This document shows, piece by piece, positions 9,696 through 21,644 of a DNA stretch of 64,000 bases. The DNA lies in the NCBI GenBank assembly GCA_035771175.1, contig CM069607.1:8110501-8174500 (forward strand). Reading direction: 5' to 3'. The notes under the pieces are model-generated. The model was not told the origin of the DNA. It saw only the letters and a list, made by a program, of their open reading frames with translations, and did not search any database. The stretch is from Paratinospora sagittata (Eukaryota > Streptophyta > Magnoliopsida > Ranunculales > Menispermaceae). How positions within the stretch are numbered: the stretch's first letter is position 1; the number at the start of each line of letters is the position of its first letter. The position numbers and the translations under genes are program-made.

Positions 9696-12340
9696 TTGTA
9701 ATACTCCCGATTTTTTAGCAGCAGCCTGAACCTTGGGACAGCTCGTCCAAACCTTCGGGCGTTCTTTTTTTTATATATATATATATAAGAAACTCCCTCA
9801 TTTTTCATACTAATCTTCTCTCTCTTGCTCTCTTTGTGTTTTTTCTTTTTTTTTTTAAACTCTCCGTTCGCGGTGCCACGCGGTTCTGCTCAGGAAAATG
9901 TGCCAGTTCTAGAAGGAGATTTTATTTGAAGATGGGGAACGAAGTATATGTTTGCATATCTTATGACTTTTATTAAAGTTTACATTTATTTATCATTATA
10001 TCTATTATTCATTTACACTGCATTATTGTGTATAATATTTATGTTTGTCATACTTATGCCTGTACATTTGGAGTCCATGTATTACACTGTTACTATGTTG
10101 GATTAGTGGTCAATCTGGCTCAACCAAACATTATCTTGTCCTCAATAACTTTAAATAGTGAACGAGAGACAACATGTTGCTCTAAACGATTGGTATTTAA
10201 GTGGATCTTGTGTCGCACCTCTCAACTGGAGACTGATCTAGTTGGTCTTATTTGAAAGCTATCAGCTTATACAAGTGATACTGGATATCCTAACCTTGCA
10301 CGTGGTGATATCGACCTGATAAGAATCACCAAACGCTGCTAAATCCTGTCTAATGTTAGTAAAAACTGGACTTGCTCATGCATTGGCGTCATATGTAATA
10401 CCCTAAGTTTGCACAAATAAATAAATAAATAAATTGTTCGGGCACATGCCCGAACGTTCAGGCTTCAAATTTTCTATATAAACAACCCTCCCCCTCCTCA
10501 TTTCTCACACCAAAATCACTCCTCCTTGTGATCTTCCTTCTCTCTTTCACTCATTTTGAGTTTTTGTCTTCTCTTTTGAGACTCTCTTTCTGAGACTCTC
10601 TGTGCGGTGCAACGCGGTTCTGCCCGGGGGAAGGTGTCAGTTCTGAAAGAAGTTTTTATCTGAAGGTGGGGAACAAAACATAGGTTTACGTGTCTTATAA
10701 CTTTTATTAAAGTACACACAGAACAAATTTGATTTCATTTAATTCAGAATATTTTTGTACATAAAATGGTCAAGGGAACATACTCCCAAAATCCCCAATG
10801 AATCATACAAAGGGTACAAAATGTGGGCTCCATAACCTGCATCCAGTCCACCCTAATTTTCTGTGAAAGATTTGATAATAATGGAGTGAGCTTAACACGC
10901 TCAGTGGGTAAATAGTTCGTGAGTATAACAATTAATAAAGTATACTTCAATATCAAATATCTTAAATACACATGTGAGCATCATAATCAATGAATATGCA
11001 TGTATGCATGACACCGTCTCGTAATGGTTTGATGAACGTACATCGCCTGAGTTCACGTACAGGTGTCCTTCCCCGGGCGTAGCCAGGTTTTCACTGTACG
11101 TCCCTCCTCAGGAACGATGCTCTGGATTCACGTACTGATGTCCCTCTCCGAGCGTAGTCGGGTTCTCATGTATGTCCCTCTCCAGAGAAATATAATGAAT
11201 AGCGAGCAATGTTCCTAACTATTGTATGAGTCATAAACTATATACGTCCCTAGGTGGTGATATGTATGATGCCAATGCATGAACTGGTCTAGTCTTTTCT
11301 TGACATTTAGACTGACTTTGGCAACGTCTGGTGATCCTTATCAAGGTCGGTATCACAACGTGCAAGGTTAGGACATTCAGTATTACTTGTATAAGCTGAT
11401 TGCTTTCAATAAGACCAACTAGATCAGTCCCCCGTTGAGAGGTGAGACACAAGGTCTGCTTAAATATCAATCGCCTAGAACAGCCCGCTGCCTCCCGTTT
11501 ACTATTTAAAGTTACTGAGGACAAGACCGAGCCTAGTTGAGTCAGATTGACCACAAATCCGGCATTATAACGGTATAATACTTGAATTCCAAGTGCACAG
11601 GCATAAGTGTGACAGTATAAACATTATATGACATAATACAGTGTAAATGAACAGTAGATATAATAATAACTGAATTTAAACTTTAATAAAAGTTATAAAA
11701 CACGCAAACCTATGTTTCGTTCCCCACCTTCAGATAAAAACTTCTTCTTTCAGATCTGGCGCTTTCCTCCGGACAGAACTTCGTTGCACCGCACCGAGAG
11801 TCTCGAACAGAGAGTCTCAAAACTAAAAACTCAGAATGAGTGGAAATGAGAAGAAATTCAGAAGAGAAGGTGATTTGGTGTGAGGAATGAGAAATGAGGA
11901 GGGTTCCTTATATAGAATTTTTTGGCGCGCGAACGTTCGGGCGTTGCCCAAATAGTAATATATATATATATATATTTGTAAAATACAGGGTATTACAGTT
12001 GATGTGATATTTGATTATGAAGTTTTATTTATTAATTGTCATATTCACAAACTATTTTACCCACTGAGCAATAGCTCACCCTTTTTTATTCAATTTTTCA
12101 CAGGAGTTTAGGATAGATTGGGTGAAGGTTTTTGGGCCCACATTTTGTAACCCTTGTTAATTATAGAAAGATTTTGGAAGGATGTTCTCTCAATCATATT
12201 TTGTACAAAAATATATTTTGAAAGTAATGAAATCAGATTTGTACTCAATTGTGTACTTGCGTACTCGGTTATTGTTATAATGCATTCGCGTCATGCCTGT
12301 GAGTGTTTTTTCGATTTAGGTGTTTTCGGACGGAGTGTGA
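9696..12340 (+). mobile_element. Solo-LTR-like insertion in DEFL unit 3, itself interrupted
   Basis: The unit-3 flank is broken here. The direct repeat CATAT lies at 9691-9695 and 12341-12345, and removing one copy plus the insert restores the sequence seen in unit 2. Ends are TGTAATACTCC and GGAGTGTGACA (one-base ambiguity with the TSD), typical of plant gypsy LTRs. The left part holds a TATA run and a leader near 9770-9950. The right part has the cactgagcaatagctcaccc block common to such LTRs. The middle is replaced by the inverted insertion at 10394-11997. No gag or pol is seen. Confidence 0.7.
10394..11997. mobile_element. Fold-back LTR insertion with 320-bp inverted arms
   Basis: It starts TGTAATACCCT and ends AGGGTATTACA. 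The first 320 bp (10394-10713) and the last 318 bp (11680-11997) are imperfect inverted repeats of each other; both hold the CTGAAGGTGGGGAAC and TTATAACTTTTATTAAAGT blocks. The right arm continues inward as a whole minus-strand copy of the same LTR family that surrounds it. It includes two diverged 60-70 bp GTACGTCCCTC-type repeats at about 11050-11185. No 5-bp duplication is visible at its ends. Probably two LTR copies joined head to head. Confidence 0.6.
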
Positions 12341-12443
12341 CATATCCCCCAAAAGTTAGTACATATGGATAAGAGGATGGATTTATTATTTATTATATAT
12401 TATTTTCTTTTGCATAATAGAGGCGAAGGCCAGGGATGCTTCG

Positions 12444-13939
12444 TTAACAAGGGTACACACAATAACAGACCTGGAGGCCTGTGGGAATGGAATCACAAAA
12501 TCCTTTACCATTATTACGTTGAGCGCAAATAATGGCACAGTTGTTGTCGCATGGAGTCCAACCAGTTTTGCATTCGTTTGCTTTAGCCACCGATATTTTC
12601 AATTGTTACATGGATTAATTAAAATTAATTAATTAATTATTCCCACATTTGAAAAAAAAAGTATATATATATATATAGTTGTATGTTGGGACATGGATGA
12701 GGCATTTTCTTAAGAAAAAAAATAAAATTTTTTGAGACTTGTTTTTATGACATGCTTTACGTGAACAGTCGCGGGCCCAATGGCCTAACTTAAGAGCCGA
12801 TCAAACTTAGGAGCCCGTAAGAGAAACAATATCTTGCAACGTATGGGGCGGATCAAATATGACTTCAACGGGACATCACTTTAATCTTATTACATGATTT
12901 ATATCTAATCTCTTTGTCTTGAATATAAAAATAAAAATAATTGAAGAAATTAAGATATAATCACGTAAAGAAGTAGATAAAGAGCAATAAATTAATAAAA
13001 TATAAAATCACTCTATATTTATATGTTGGTCATAGATATACTTGCCTTTCATTTAATGTTTCTTACATGTATGATTCCTGCATGCAAAGTGATGCAACAC
13101 TCGACAAGAAAAAAAGTGACGCCACTTTTTCTTTTTCTTTTCCACTTTTGCCTCGAGTTTAATCTCTGTATGAAATAATTAAACACAAGGATTTAGTAAA
13201 TTTTTGAGACTTATCAACTAATGTGATAAGCATCCTTTCAAGCATAATTGGTTAAGTGATTTAATTCAAGTTTCTATATTTTCTTTTCTTATTACAACTT
13301 TACCCTCATTTTACTTTCAAATAAAAAGAATCTTTGCCTTTTAGTACTCTTGCTAAAATACATTATACCCTTTTTTTTCTAGAAATATATATTTTCATTA
13401 TATATATACACACACCAATATTTAATTTAATTTAAATTATATTAAGGTAGAAGTTACTTGTTTAGTAAAGTACAAAAAAGTATATTAAAACACTTGATCA
13501 AAGTGTAATTAGAGCCAATAATTATTTGGTCTCTAATGGTTGGCATTCTCCTTCACACCTATTAGGTTTTCAACATCATCTTACCATGTGTTGGTAGTAA
13601 AGAAAAAAGTATAAAAATATATTTCTACAACTTTTGAACACAAAATTACCAAGAAATGGTAAAAATATATGTTTTATGATAAGTAAAAAAACTTTTTTTT
13701 TGTCACAATATATGTTAATAAAATTTCAACCTTAATTATTCAATTGACAAAGAAAATTGTATAATTTAAATAAATCACAAGGCTAATAAGAAAGCAAGCT
13801 ATAAATCACAAGGGTAATAAATTATTCTTTATAATAAACTCATAAAGAAAATTGTATAATTTAAATTGTATAATGTAAAACCTGAGGCAAACACAATGAA
13901 AACAAAGAAGAAGCAAAAAGGTGATAAAAACCATGCAAT
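12444..13939 (-). pseudogene. DEFL3, disabled defensin-like gene
   Basis: Exon 1 equivalent is 13882-13939 and exon 2 equivalent 12444-12602. Three lesions are visible against DEFL2. The start codon ATG has become ATT (13937-13939); the nearby ATG at 13933-13935 is in another frame. The intron acceptor AG has become AA (12603-12604). A 5-bp deletion in exon 2, just before the mature part, shifts the frame into an early stop. Despite this, the mature domain still has all eight cysteines and its stop codon, and is very close to DEFL2. The donor site and the TATA-like box (TATAAACAGC) remain. It is most likely a recent pseudogene of the DEFL2 lineage. The mature part could only be made if a different upstream exon were used. 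Confidence 0.85.
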
Positions 13940-14164
13940 TTTTAAGAAAGTATTATTATGCTGATGAATCTACACACACGATGTTCTTCCCCTCGAGAGC
14001 TGTTTATAATCAAAACTTGGGTAGGCATAGTAAGATAATAAATTTGAGATCCTGTAAGATTTTTTTGAGATTTGAAATGTAAAAAGTTCTTATCAAAATG
14101 GCATCAAATCTTTAATAGATTTTCATTTATTGGAGAACTTTTTTTTCTTTATTAGCAGGCTCAT

Positions 14165-14603
14165 TGTCACATCCTCAGTTGCACAGCGTGCCCCTTATCC
14201 AGGTGTGGCGCACCCCCTCAGGGCGAACTCCTAAGCTATTATGGATCCATAATATTGTCACATCTAGCCGAATTTACGATACCCAACAGAGCCCGGCCTC
14301 CCTCAAGTCGAACTCGCAACCTCTCCTTTAAGAGGTTAGATTTCGCACTTGGAGTAACCACTGTGACTACAAGTGCGAAATCTAACCTCTTAGAGGGGAG
14401 GTTGCGAGTTCGACTTGGGGAGGCCCTTCACTATTCATGAATAGTGAGGGTAAATGATCTAGTCCGTTACTAGGGCCCTGTTGGGTATCGCGAATTCTGC
14501 TAGATGTAACAATATTATGGATCCATAATGGCTTAGGCGTTCACCTCGAGGGGATGCGCCCATACCTGAGAAAGAGGCACGCTGTGCAACCTAAGGTGTG
14601 ACA
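14165..14603. mobile_element. 439-bp palindromic (fold-back) element with 5-bp TSD
   Basis: The ends are TGTCACA and TGTGACA, and almost the whole element is one inverted repeat: the left arm (14165-14345) pairs with the right arm (14370-14603). The insertion duplicated CTCAT (14160-14164 and 14604-14608). The same site without the insert is seen in DEFL units 1 and 2. Each arm holds a tRNA-gene B-box-like stretch (GCGAGTTCGACTTGG), and an A-box-like TAGTCACAGTGG lies at the centre on the minus strand. No ORF is convincing. A relative is split between 16744-16813 and 24955-25135. Confidence 0.8.
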
Positions 14604-14608
14604 CTCAT

Positions 14609-15596
14609 ATATGATCAAGATCTCATAAAGTGTTTTTTTCATGGTTGCACTTAAAACTTTCTTCTTTAATATAATAAAATAGTAAAATTTTATACAACAT
14701 TTAAATCTCTAAATTAACTTAGTCAACAGGGACATAAATAAAATAGAGCTAAAAGTTACTAAATAATAAATAAAAGGGGCTGCAGGTTATCAAAAAAGAA
14801 AAGAATAAAAAGGGGCTGGAATTGATTAAAAAAAAAAAGAGAATAATTATTAAATAAGTCTTACATATACCAACATTACAAAAACATTCTTTTAGCGCCT
14901 TATTACCAAACTAGTGATAAATGTATTTTTTTTTATAAATTTATTTGATGATTTTATATTTAAAAGTAGTGGTTAACTTAGGAATTTATAATAAAAGTTC
15001 ACACTATGAATTAAGGAGTTTTAGCTTGTATAGTGTAAATTGTTTGTTACTAGTATTGCGTTAAAATAGAAGAAGTTACAATTATTAACTAAATAACTAA
15101 CGGACCAACTATGAGAAAACTTTCTCATGTCCAACTAAACAATCATAAAAAAATTCTAAAGTACATTTCCTAGAGAAAATACTATTTTTTTAAGAAATTT
15201 TTTTTAAGCTACCAAATACATTCTAAGATGTCTTTGACAAGAAAATAATCTTTTAAGAATTGATGATAGTCTCTTCCTTAAAAACTGAAATGCTTTATTT
15301 ATATATTACTAAAAATATCAATTTTGTGATGCATATATGTCTTTTAGAATATTTATTTATATTTTACTAAAAATATTAATAGCATCGAAATATTATAACA
15401 TACAAAGTCAATAATATTTTAATATTAATTGTTGAAAAATAGTAAGAAAAAATCGATGGCAAAGAAATACGTTGGTTATACATAAAATTCATGAAAAAAA
15501 TATATTTCTATAAACATTAATTCATTGGAAAATTGGTTCAGATAAAAGGAAAAACACATTTTGTTGATTTAAGAATATATATCATAGCTGCCTAGC
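14609..15596. other. AT-rich spacer
   Basis: The first part (to about 14700) continues the DEFL unit flank (gatctcataa). The rest is AT-rich with no gene or repeat recognised. Confidence 0.5.
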
Positions 15597-16330
15597 AAGA
15601 TCAAGGTGTTCTACTGGAAAACCTTGCATAATTGCCTCCCCTTGGTTGAAAACCTAGCTAGAAGGAACATTTCGTCAATGCTGAATTGTGCGGTCTACAG
15701 GTCTCATACGGAAACTATGCAGCATGTGTGTTTCAAAGTGTTCAGTGGCAAAGACGTCACCTATAGAAGGAAGTCGATTGGTAAATCTAAGAGAGGGGAT
15801 CAGATTTAATCAGATGATATCATATGGTGATGATCTGCACCCAAAAGATATGAAACTAATGGTTGTTACCCTCCGGGCATTATGGAATAACAGAAATAAG
15901 GCGGCACATGATGATCCAACTCACGATGGTGTATCTTATTGCTAATTGGGTGTCCAGTTATTTATCGACCTTTAGAGTAGCAAGGCAAGATAATAAGCCC
16001 AAACTGTTGCGGAGACCCATCCCAAAACCAACTGTTAATATCAAGTGGAAACCTCCCCCTCCAGGTGCACTGAAAGTGAACACAGATGCATTTGTGGATA
16101 GTAGCAACACAAAGGCTGGCTTGGGCATTATAATAAGAAATAATGAAGGATAGATGATGCTAATGGCAACCTTACCTCTTCCCTTTTGCCCTTCTATTGA
16201 GATAATAGAAGGATTAGCAATAAGGGAAGGCCTTAAGTTAGCCCCTGAGATTGGACATCGCCCAATCCTTGTAGAATCCGACTGTTTATCTCTGATCAAT
16301 TATCTCTAGAATGGAACCACCACTTGACTG
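15597..16330 (+). pseudogene. LINE (L1-type) ORF2 3' fragment: zinc-binding region and RNase H
   Basis: 15600-15745 encodes VFYWKTLHNCLPLVENLARR and downstream TETMQHVC, the RVT zinc-binding region found at the end of plant LINE reverse transcriptases. 15990-16310 encodes an RNase H-like domain: KVNTDAF, GLGIIIRNNEG, EIIEGLAIREGL, then ILVESDCLSLI. The D, E and D catalytic positions are visible. Stop codons and frame changes (for example the TAG after NNEG at 16151) show it is dead. The reverse transcriptase itself is missing, so this is a broken rather than 5'-truncated copy. Confidence 0.8.
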
Positions 16331-16418
16331 GAATTAGGCATTGTGTTGCAGTAGATTAATGTTTACTCCAATTTTGGCATCATATTATCTTTTAACCATA
16401 CTCTTACCATACTCTTAG

Positions 16419-16743
16419 TGTCACGATCCACTATCTGTGACTTCATGACCGGCACGGAGCCCCCGAGTATACCCTCCATCGGTACACCTGGTGTCCGGTC
16501 AACCTAATATAACACGAATTCTAATAAAACACAATCCTATAAATACATCCATCTAAACATAATCATCAACAATAAATAAAAATATTACATCTCCAAAATT
16601 AATACAAAACCAAACACATCTCATCTATGTGTTAAATATACATATACTAGGTGTTATCACGTACATGATATCAAAATACAAAAATGTACAACACCTAAAT
16701 CAAAAATACCAATGGAGTGCTCGGCAATCAACCCTTCCCTTTC
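16419..16743 (-). repeat. LTR fragment C (3' end of the 2.9-kb LTR family)
   Basis: It starts TGTCACGATCC in plus reading and holds CATGACCGGCACGG, GAGTATACCC and the tatgtgttaaatatac and taggtgttatca blocks. All of these match, in reverse, the end of LTR A (about 40060-40384). It is interrupted at 16744 by the palindromic element. Confidence 0.65.
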
Positions 16744-16813
16744 TGTCACACCTGGGTTGCACACAGTGCCCCCTACCCAGGGTGATAAGTACCCCCGCAG
16801 GGCATACTCCAGC
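16744..16813. mobile_element. Palindromic element 2, left piece
   Basis: TGTCACACCTGGGTTGCAC and the following cagtgccccctacccagg and gcagggcatactcc blocks match the start of the 14165 element. It is cut after CCAGC (16809-16813), the target duplication of LTR B; the rest resumes at 24955. Confidence 0.7.
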
Positions 16814-18075
16814 TATCATGACCTACTATACGTGACGTCATGACCGGCACGGGAACCTCCGAGTATACCCTTCGTCGGTACACACGACGTCCCGTCAGCC
16901 TAAAATACATATACGAATCCCCAAAAAGAAATAAAAGTACATCATTAACAACCAGCTATCATGATCGTAATGAAATAAAATATTACTTCTCCAAAGTTTT
17001 ACAAACATGAAATTCCAGAGTCTTCAAAATGATACAAAACCCAACACATCCCAACTATGTGTTAAATATACAATTACTAGGTGTTATCATGTACATAATT
17101 ATCAAAATACAAAACTAAATGTACAACACCTACATGAAAAAAAACAAGGGACGCTCCGCAGTCAAGCCTTCCCTTTTCCTTTTCTATCAGATCCTGAAAG
17201 AAGATGGTGAGGTGTGAGCTACAGCCAGCTTAGTGAATGTTATTTACAAGTGGCATATACGTGCATTTATAAAACATGGTAAGATCATAAAACAGTTGAA
17301 ATTGTCATGATGACGAAATATATTACATACATGCTAACATAATGCATCAAGTCATACATAAGACGATACATAACATTTTGTAGTCATGCTCATGCAATCC
17401 TAACAACTCCTGAGTATGGGGGTTTCAAGGCCTGGTGCGCGACACACAGTGCCCGAACACACACACAATACTCGTATTCTAATAGGTTTTATGGGGTCGT
17501 GCAGCACGTAGGATTAATTTAAACAAACCTACCCATACACAAGGCATAAAACCCTCTGCCAGGTACACAACTGGGATCGCCGCTAGACTTACGAGAATTC
17601 CCAAAAAGAGGAAATTCCAACTAGGGGCCTCAACCCAAATTGTCATCCCAATGAATTATGCTCAAATGAATTTCATGGAATATTAAAACATGCATACCAT
17701 CATACATAAGTATTTAAAACATTTCTATACTACAATGCCACATATAAATAATCCAAAAGTAAAAGAACACTCACACTTGATTGGCTAAGTCTAGCCAATC
17801 CAATTGCCAAAACTCTCCAATTGACTAAACGGGTTCAAGATCAATCACAAGACCTGGAAATAACATGGTTCACACAACTGAAAATCAATCATAAAGTGTG
17901 TCAAAACCCCATGTTCAAACCCAATCTAAAGTCAATTAGATTCTAAATTGATTACCCCCTTGAGCCAATTTCCATATTGCCCAACTTGATCATTTAGACT
18001 CAATTAAACTAAGATTGACCTAAATTGAATGTAATAGGGGAGTGACATGCCTAATCATAAATACAAACATGAATT

Positions 18076-21000
18076 TAATAGACTGGTATAGTTTATTTTT
18101 GGAATGATCACTAAGGATATTCTGAGAATGATAAGGATCTAGAATAAATTTTAGGATCCTATACGGCAGGTTTGATAATTGTTGGGTTATAATTATATAC
18201 GCAAGTTGTGAGGCAGCCTATAAATTTTGGGTTAGCCAAAGCTGTGGTGAAATTGTTAACCCCAGCAATACTGAGATAGCTTGCACTGCCGTTAAAAGCC
18301 GAGTCATTAACACCCGTTTTAGGTAAAAGGAGAAATAAGTAATGTAAGGAAAGGTTGGGGCACTAATCTGAAATTGAAGATCAGTGAAACATTGAGTAAG
18401 GATGAGATTTTGGCAGTATTCGTGACTCTAATTTTGTTAGTACCTAACCCAATAATAATGGGAAAAAGGGAAGTGATGTTAAAAAATTATGAAAACCAGA
18501 AGTGGTTTCCATTGCCTGAGCATGAGTCACAGACTGAGTACATTGTATCTCGACCTATGATTGTCGATTATCAGTCTGAAAAAAAAAAAAAAAAAAAAAC
18601 ACGAGATGTGTTAATCTCCAGTTAGTTGATATGGAATGCTCCAGTAAATTTTATCAATGTGACTCCACCAGATTTTAGAGAATAAATTAAAGTAAATACA
18701 AAACCAGATCCAAAGATGAGTAAGACGTTGATAACATGTATGATCAACATTTTGTTATTGTCTATTTTGATTGTATTGTTGGATCTACCTTGTCCTTTAT
18801 CTCTGGTGCTATGGTAGACAGATTGTATTATCTTCTGTTATGATAGGAGATCATTGATTGTGAGTATGCCTACAGGAGAAAGAATCAACCTTGATATGGT
18901 TAACAAATAATATGTGGAATAAATATGAGGATCATCAAGTACTTATGAACTTTAGAATATGAAATTTGTGGAATTGGATGCTTTGTTGGGTATGATTGGC
19001 TGGTCACCTCTCATGCCAGGTGGAACGTCTTTCCGAAGAGAAGTAATATTCTGAATAAGTGAAAAATTCTCATTTTGAATCTCGAGAAATTTATACCTTC
19101 AAAAATTGTCTCTCTAAGATAAGCTAGTTATTGACGAGGACATGGAGATATGACTAGTACAAAGCCATGTAGGGTCATGTAATAAGGCATGCAGTTGATT
19201 AAAAATTCATGTGGTGAGCAGGTATATTGGTGTATTCTCTGATGAATTATGAAATTTGCCACCTGGACAGGAGATTGATATCATATAAAACTGATGCCAG
19301 TATAAGATGTATCTCAATTCCTTCATATAAAGAGTACCTGAGAAATTGTGAGGATTGAAAGTAGGTATATGTGTTAATGAGCAAAAGATTTAGATATGCG
19401 ACCTTGAAGAGCATTTGTGATAAGATGGAAAGAAGGTATAGTGAAATATGTTTCAGTTTGAATTATTGTTAACTGAGCAGGGTAACAATAAAGAATGAAT
19501 ATCCTTTACCATGGATAGATGGTTGAATTCGGTTAACTCAATGGAGCCAAATTTTCTTTAAGATCATTTGGAGATCTAGGCACCATCAGATAAGAATTCG
19601 AGAAAAGGATGTAATGCAGACTGTTGTAAGACAAGATATGGGTAATATGAAATGTTGGTATCCGTGATTAATGTGTCAATCACGTTATATGATTGATGCA
19701 GTGGGTATATGAACCATATCTTGAGTACATAGTCTTCGATGATGATATATGAAATTGTCCCAAGAAAAATGAGAGGAGTATGAATAGTACCTCAGAATTA
19801 TCTTGTAGTCACTGAGAGAGCACCGATGGAGTGCCAAGCCCGGTGAATATGAGTTTTGAATATAAAGGAGATGTGAATTTTTGGATCACGTGACTAGTTT
19901 AAATAGTATCTTCAAGGATGCTGGGAATGTCAAAGTAATCATAGAACTATTAAAACTGATTTAAATGATGGAAATCAGAATTTATCTGGTCTTAGTAGTA
20001 TGCTATAGAAAGTGCGTGGAAAGATCCTTGAAGCTATCTGTTCCACTCACGAAACAAAGCCAGATGAATGCTATAAAATGTGTTGACCATTGTGCATGGG
20101 GAAGCTCTCACAGTATTAAATGTTGTTACTAGGTTCAGAATCTGGAAGTAATGGTGATTGATGAATAGCACGTCCAGATTTGAATTTTGCATTGACACAA
20201 AAGGATAGGTTAATTACTTGTGTCTCCAGATATTTTGCGAATAACTATCCTGAGAGTGTCTAGTAATTTGTTGGTAGTTATTTTGAATTGATGAGAACAT
20301 TTCCTCTATAATAAAAAGGTCACATTATCTTCAGCTTTTAAGAGTCTGAAGTAATTATTTGAACGGCAAGAAACTGAATATGAGGTAATAAACGTGGCAA
20401 GAATTCCCGAAGGATTTGATTTTATATTGCATTATTATCCTGGGAAAGGCCAATATGTTGCTGAGGCATTGAGCAGGAAACATGCTGAAACTGAAGTAGT
20501 ATCTATCAGTTAGCCATAAATGGAGATTGTTTGTGAATGAGAGTTACCGTTATGAGAGTACTCTCGATTACTCCATGTGGTGATATTTGTGCTCGGATGC
20601 ATGTTCAGCTGATTGATACTCATATTCAGAGAGGAAAATTTATGATGAGACGAGTATGATATCAGTATGAAAGGTTATGAAATTGATCATATGGATTGTG
20701 TTAAATGAAGATGGGATTCAAATGGTATCTTATGGGTTATGGGTAGATATGATACCATATGGAGGACCATTAGTGGACTGATAAGTCTGCGTATTCTTCC
20801 AATGAACACCAGAATTCTATTGATGGACTGAGCAGATTGTATATGTGTGAGATAGAGAGATTTGATGGGAGTACTCAGATATTTGTCATGTCGGATTAAG
20901 ATCCGAAGATTGTGTCGAGATCTGATATATGAGGCAGACTCGATTTGGTACTCATCTCCTTCTCAGTGTGATATTGTATTCTCAGACTGGCTGACAGACT

Positions 21001-21644
21001 GAGAGAGTGACTTTGATGCTTGCGAGCATGCTCGGGTCTAGTATATTTGAATTTTGGTGAAAGTTGGAAGGAATATTTTATGTGTGTAACCGTATGTGTA
21101 TAAATAGCTATTATCAGAGCATAATGATGGCACTCGAAAGGTTGATAAGAAGCCTTATCCATCTCCAACTTGGTGATTTGAAAGTATGGAGTTATTGTTA
21201 TTGGTGCCACATGATCTTATTCAATACACAGGGTTGGTATATAGGCCTTGAAATTGATTGTGGCTGACTCAATTTTGTTAAGGGTCTTACCACAGAAAGG
21301 CCAAAATGAGATTTGGGATGAAAAGAAAGTTCGCACCGCGATTTGTTGGACCATTAGAGATCCTTGATAGGATAGGTCCATAGGCTTACCGATTTGCTCT
21401 ACTGTCACAGTTGATAGGTGTCCGTACTATTTTCTATATATTGATGTTGAGGAAATATCTTTCGGATTCTATATATGTTATGGGTATAACTCACCTCTAA
21501 GTTGGGGAGGATACCACGTATCAAGAAGAGCAAACATGGGAGCTGAATTATAAAATGCGGAGCAGTTTTCTGGGATTGAGTATCACTGGAGGAATAGTCC
21601 GTGATTTTAAATTTCGAGGACGAAATTCCTTAAGTTGGGGAGAT
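18076..21644 (+). pseudogene. Decayed Ty3/gypsy polyprotein (chromovirus/Tekay-like)
   Basis: The sequence is riddled with stops and shifts, but the domain order is readable. A protease-like stretch lies near 18755-19010 (IVGSTLSFISGAMVDRL, then SMPTGERI). The run-up to RT (VVSRYIGVFSDEL, NLPPGQEID) is near 19200-19300, and RT near 19470-19560. The end of RNase H is at about 20420-20500 (FDFILHYYPGKGQYVAEAL, then SRKHAE). Integrase is at 20770-20910 (NTRISIDGLSRLYVREI) and 21290-21480 (KRKFAPRFVGPLEILDRIGP). The polypurine tract AAGTTGGGGAGAT ends at 21644, directly before the 3' LTR. The 5' LTR and most of gag are not recognisable. Confidence 0.75.

Noticed and set aside
11231..11554. 107-aa minus-strand ORF in the LTR
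   Set aside because: It is inside LTR sequence repeated in several orientations, and the other copies do not keep the frame.
14255..14440. 61-aa ORF across the palindrome centre
   Set aside because: Both arms translate by symmetry; no coding conservation.
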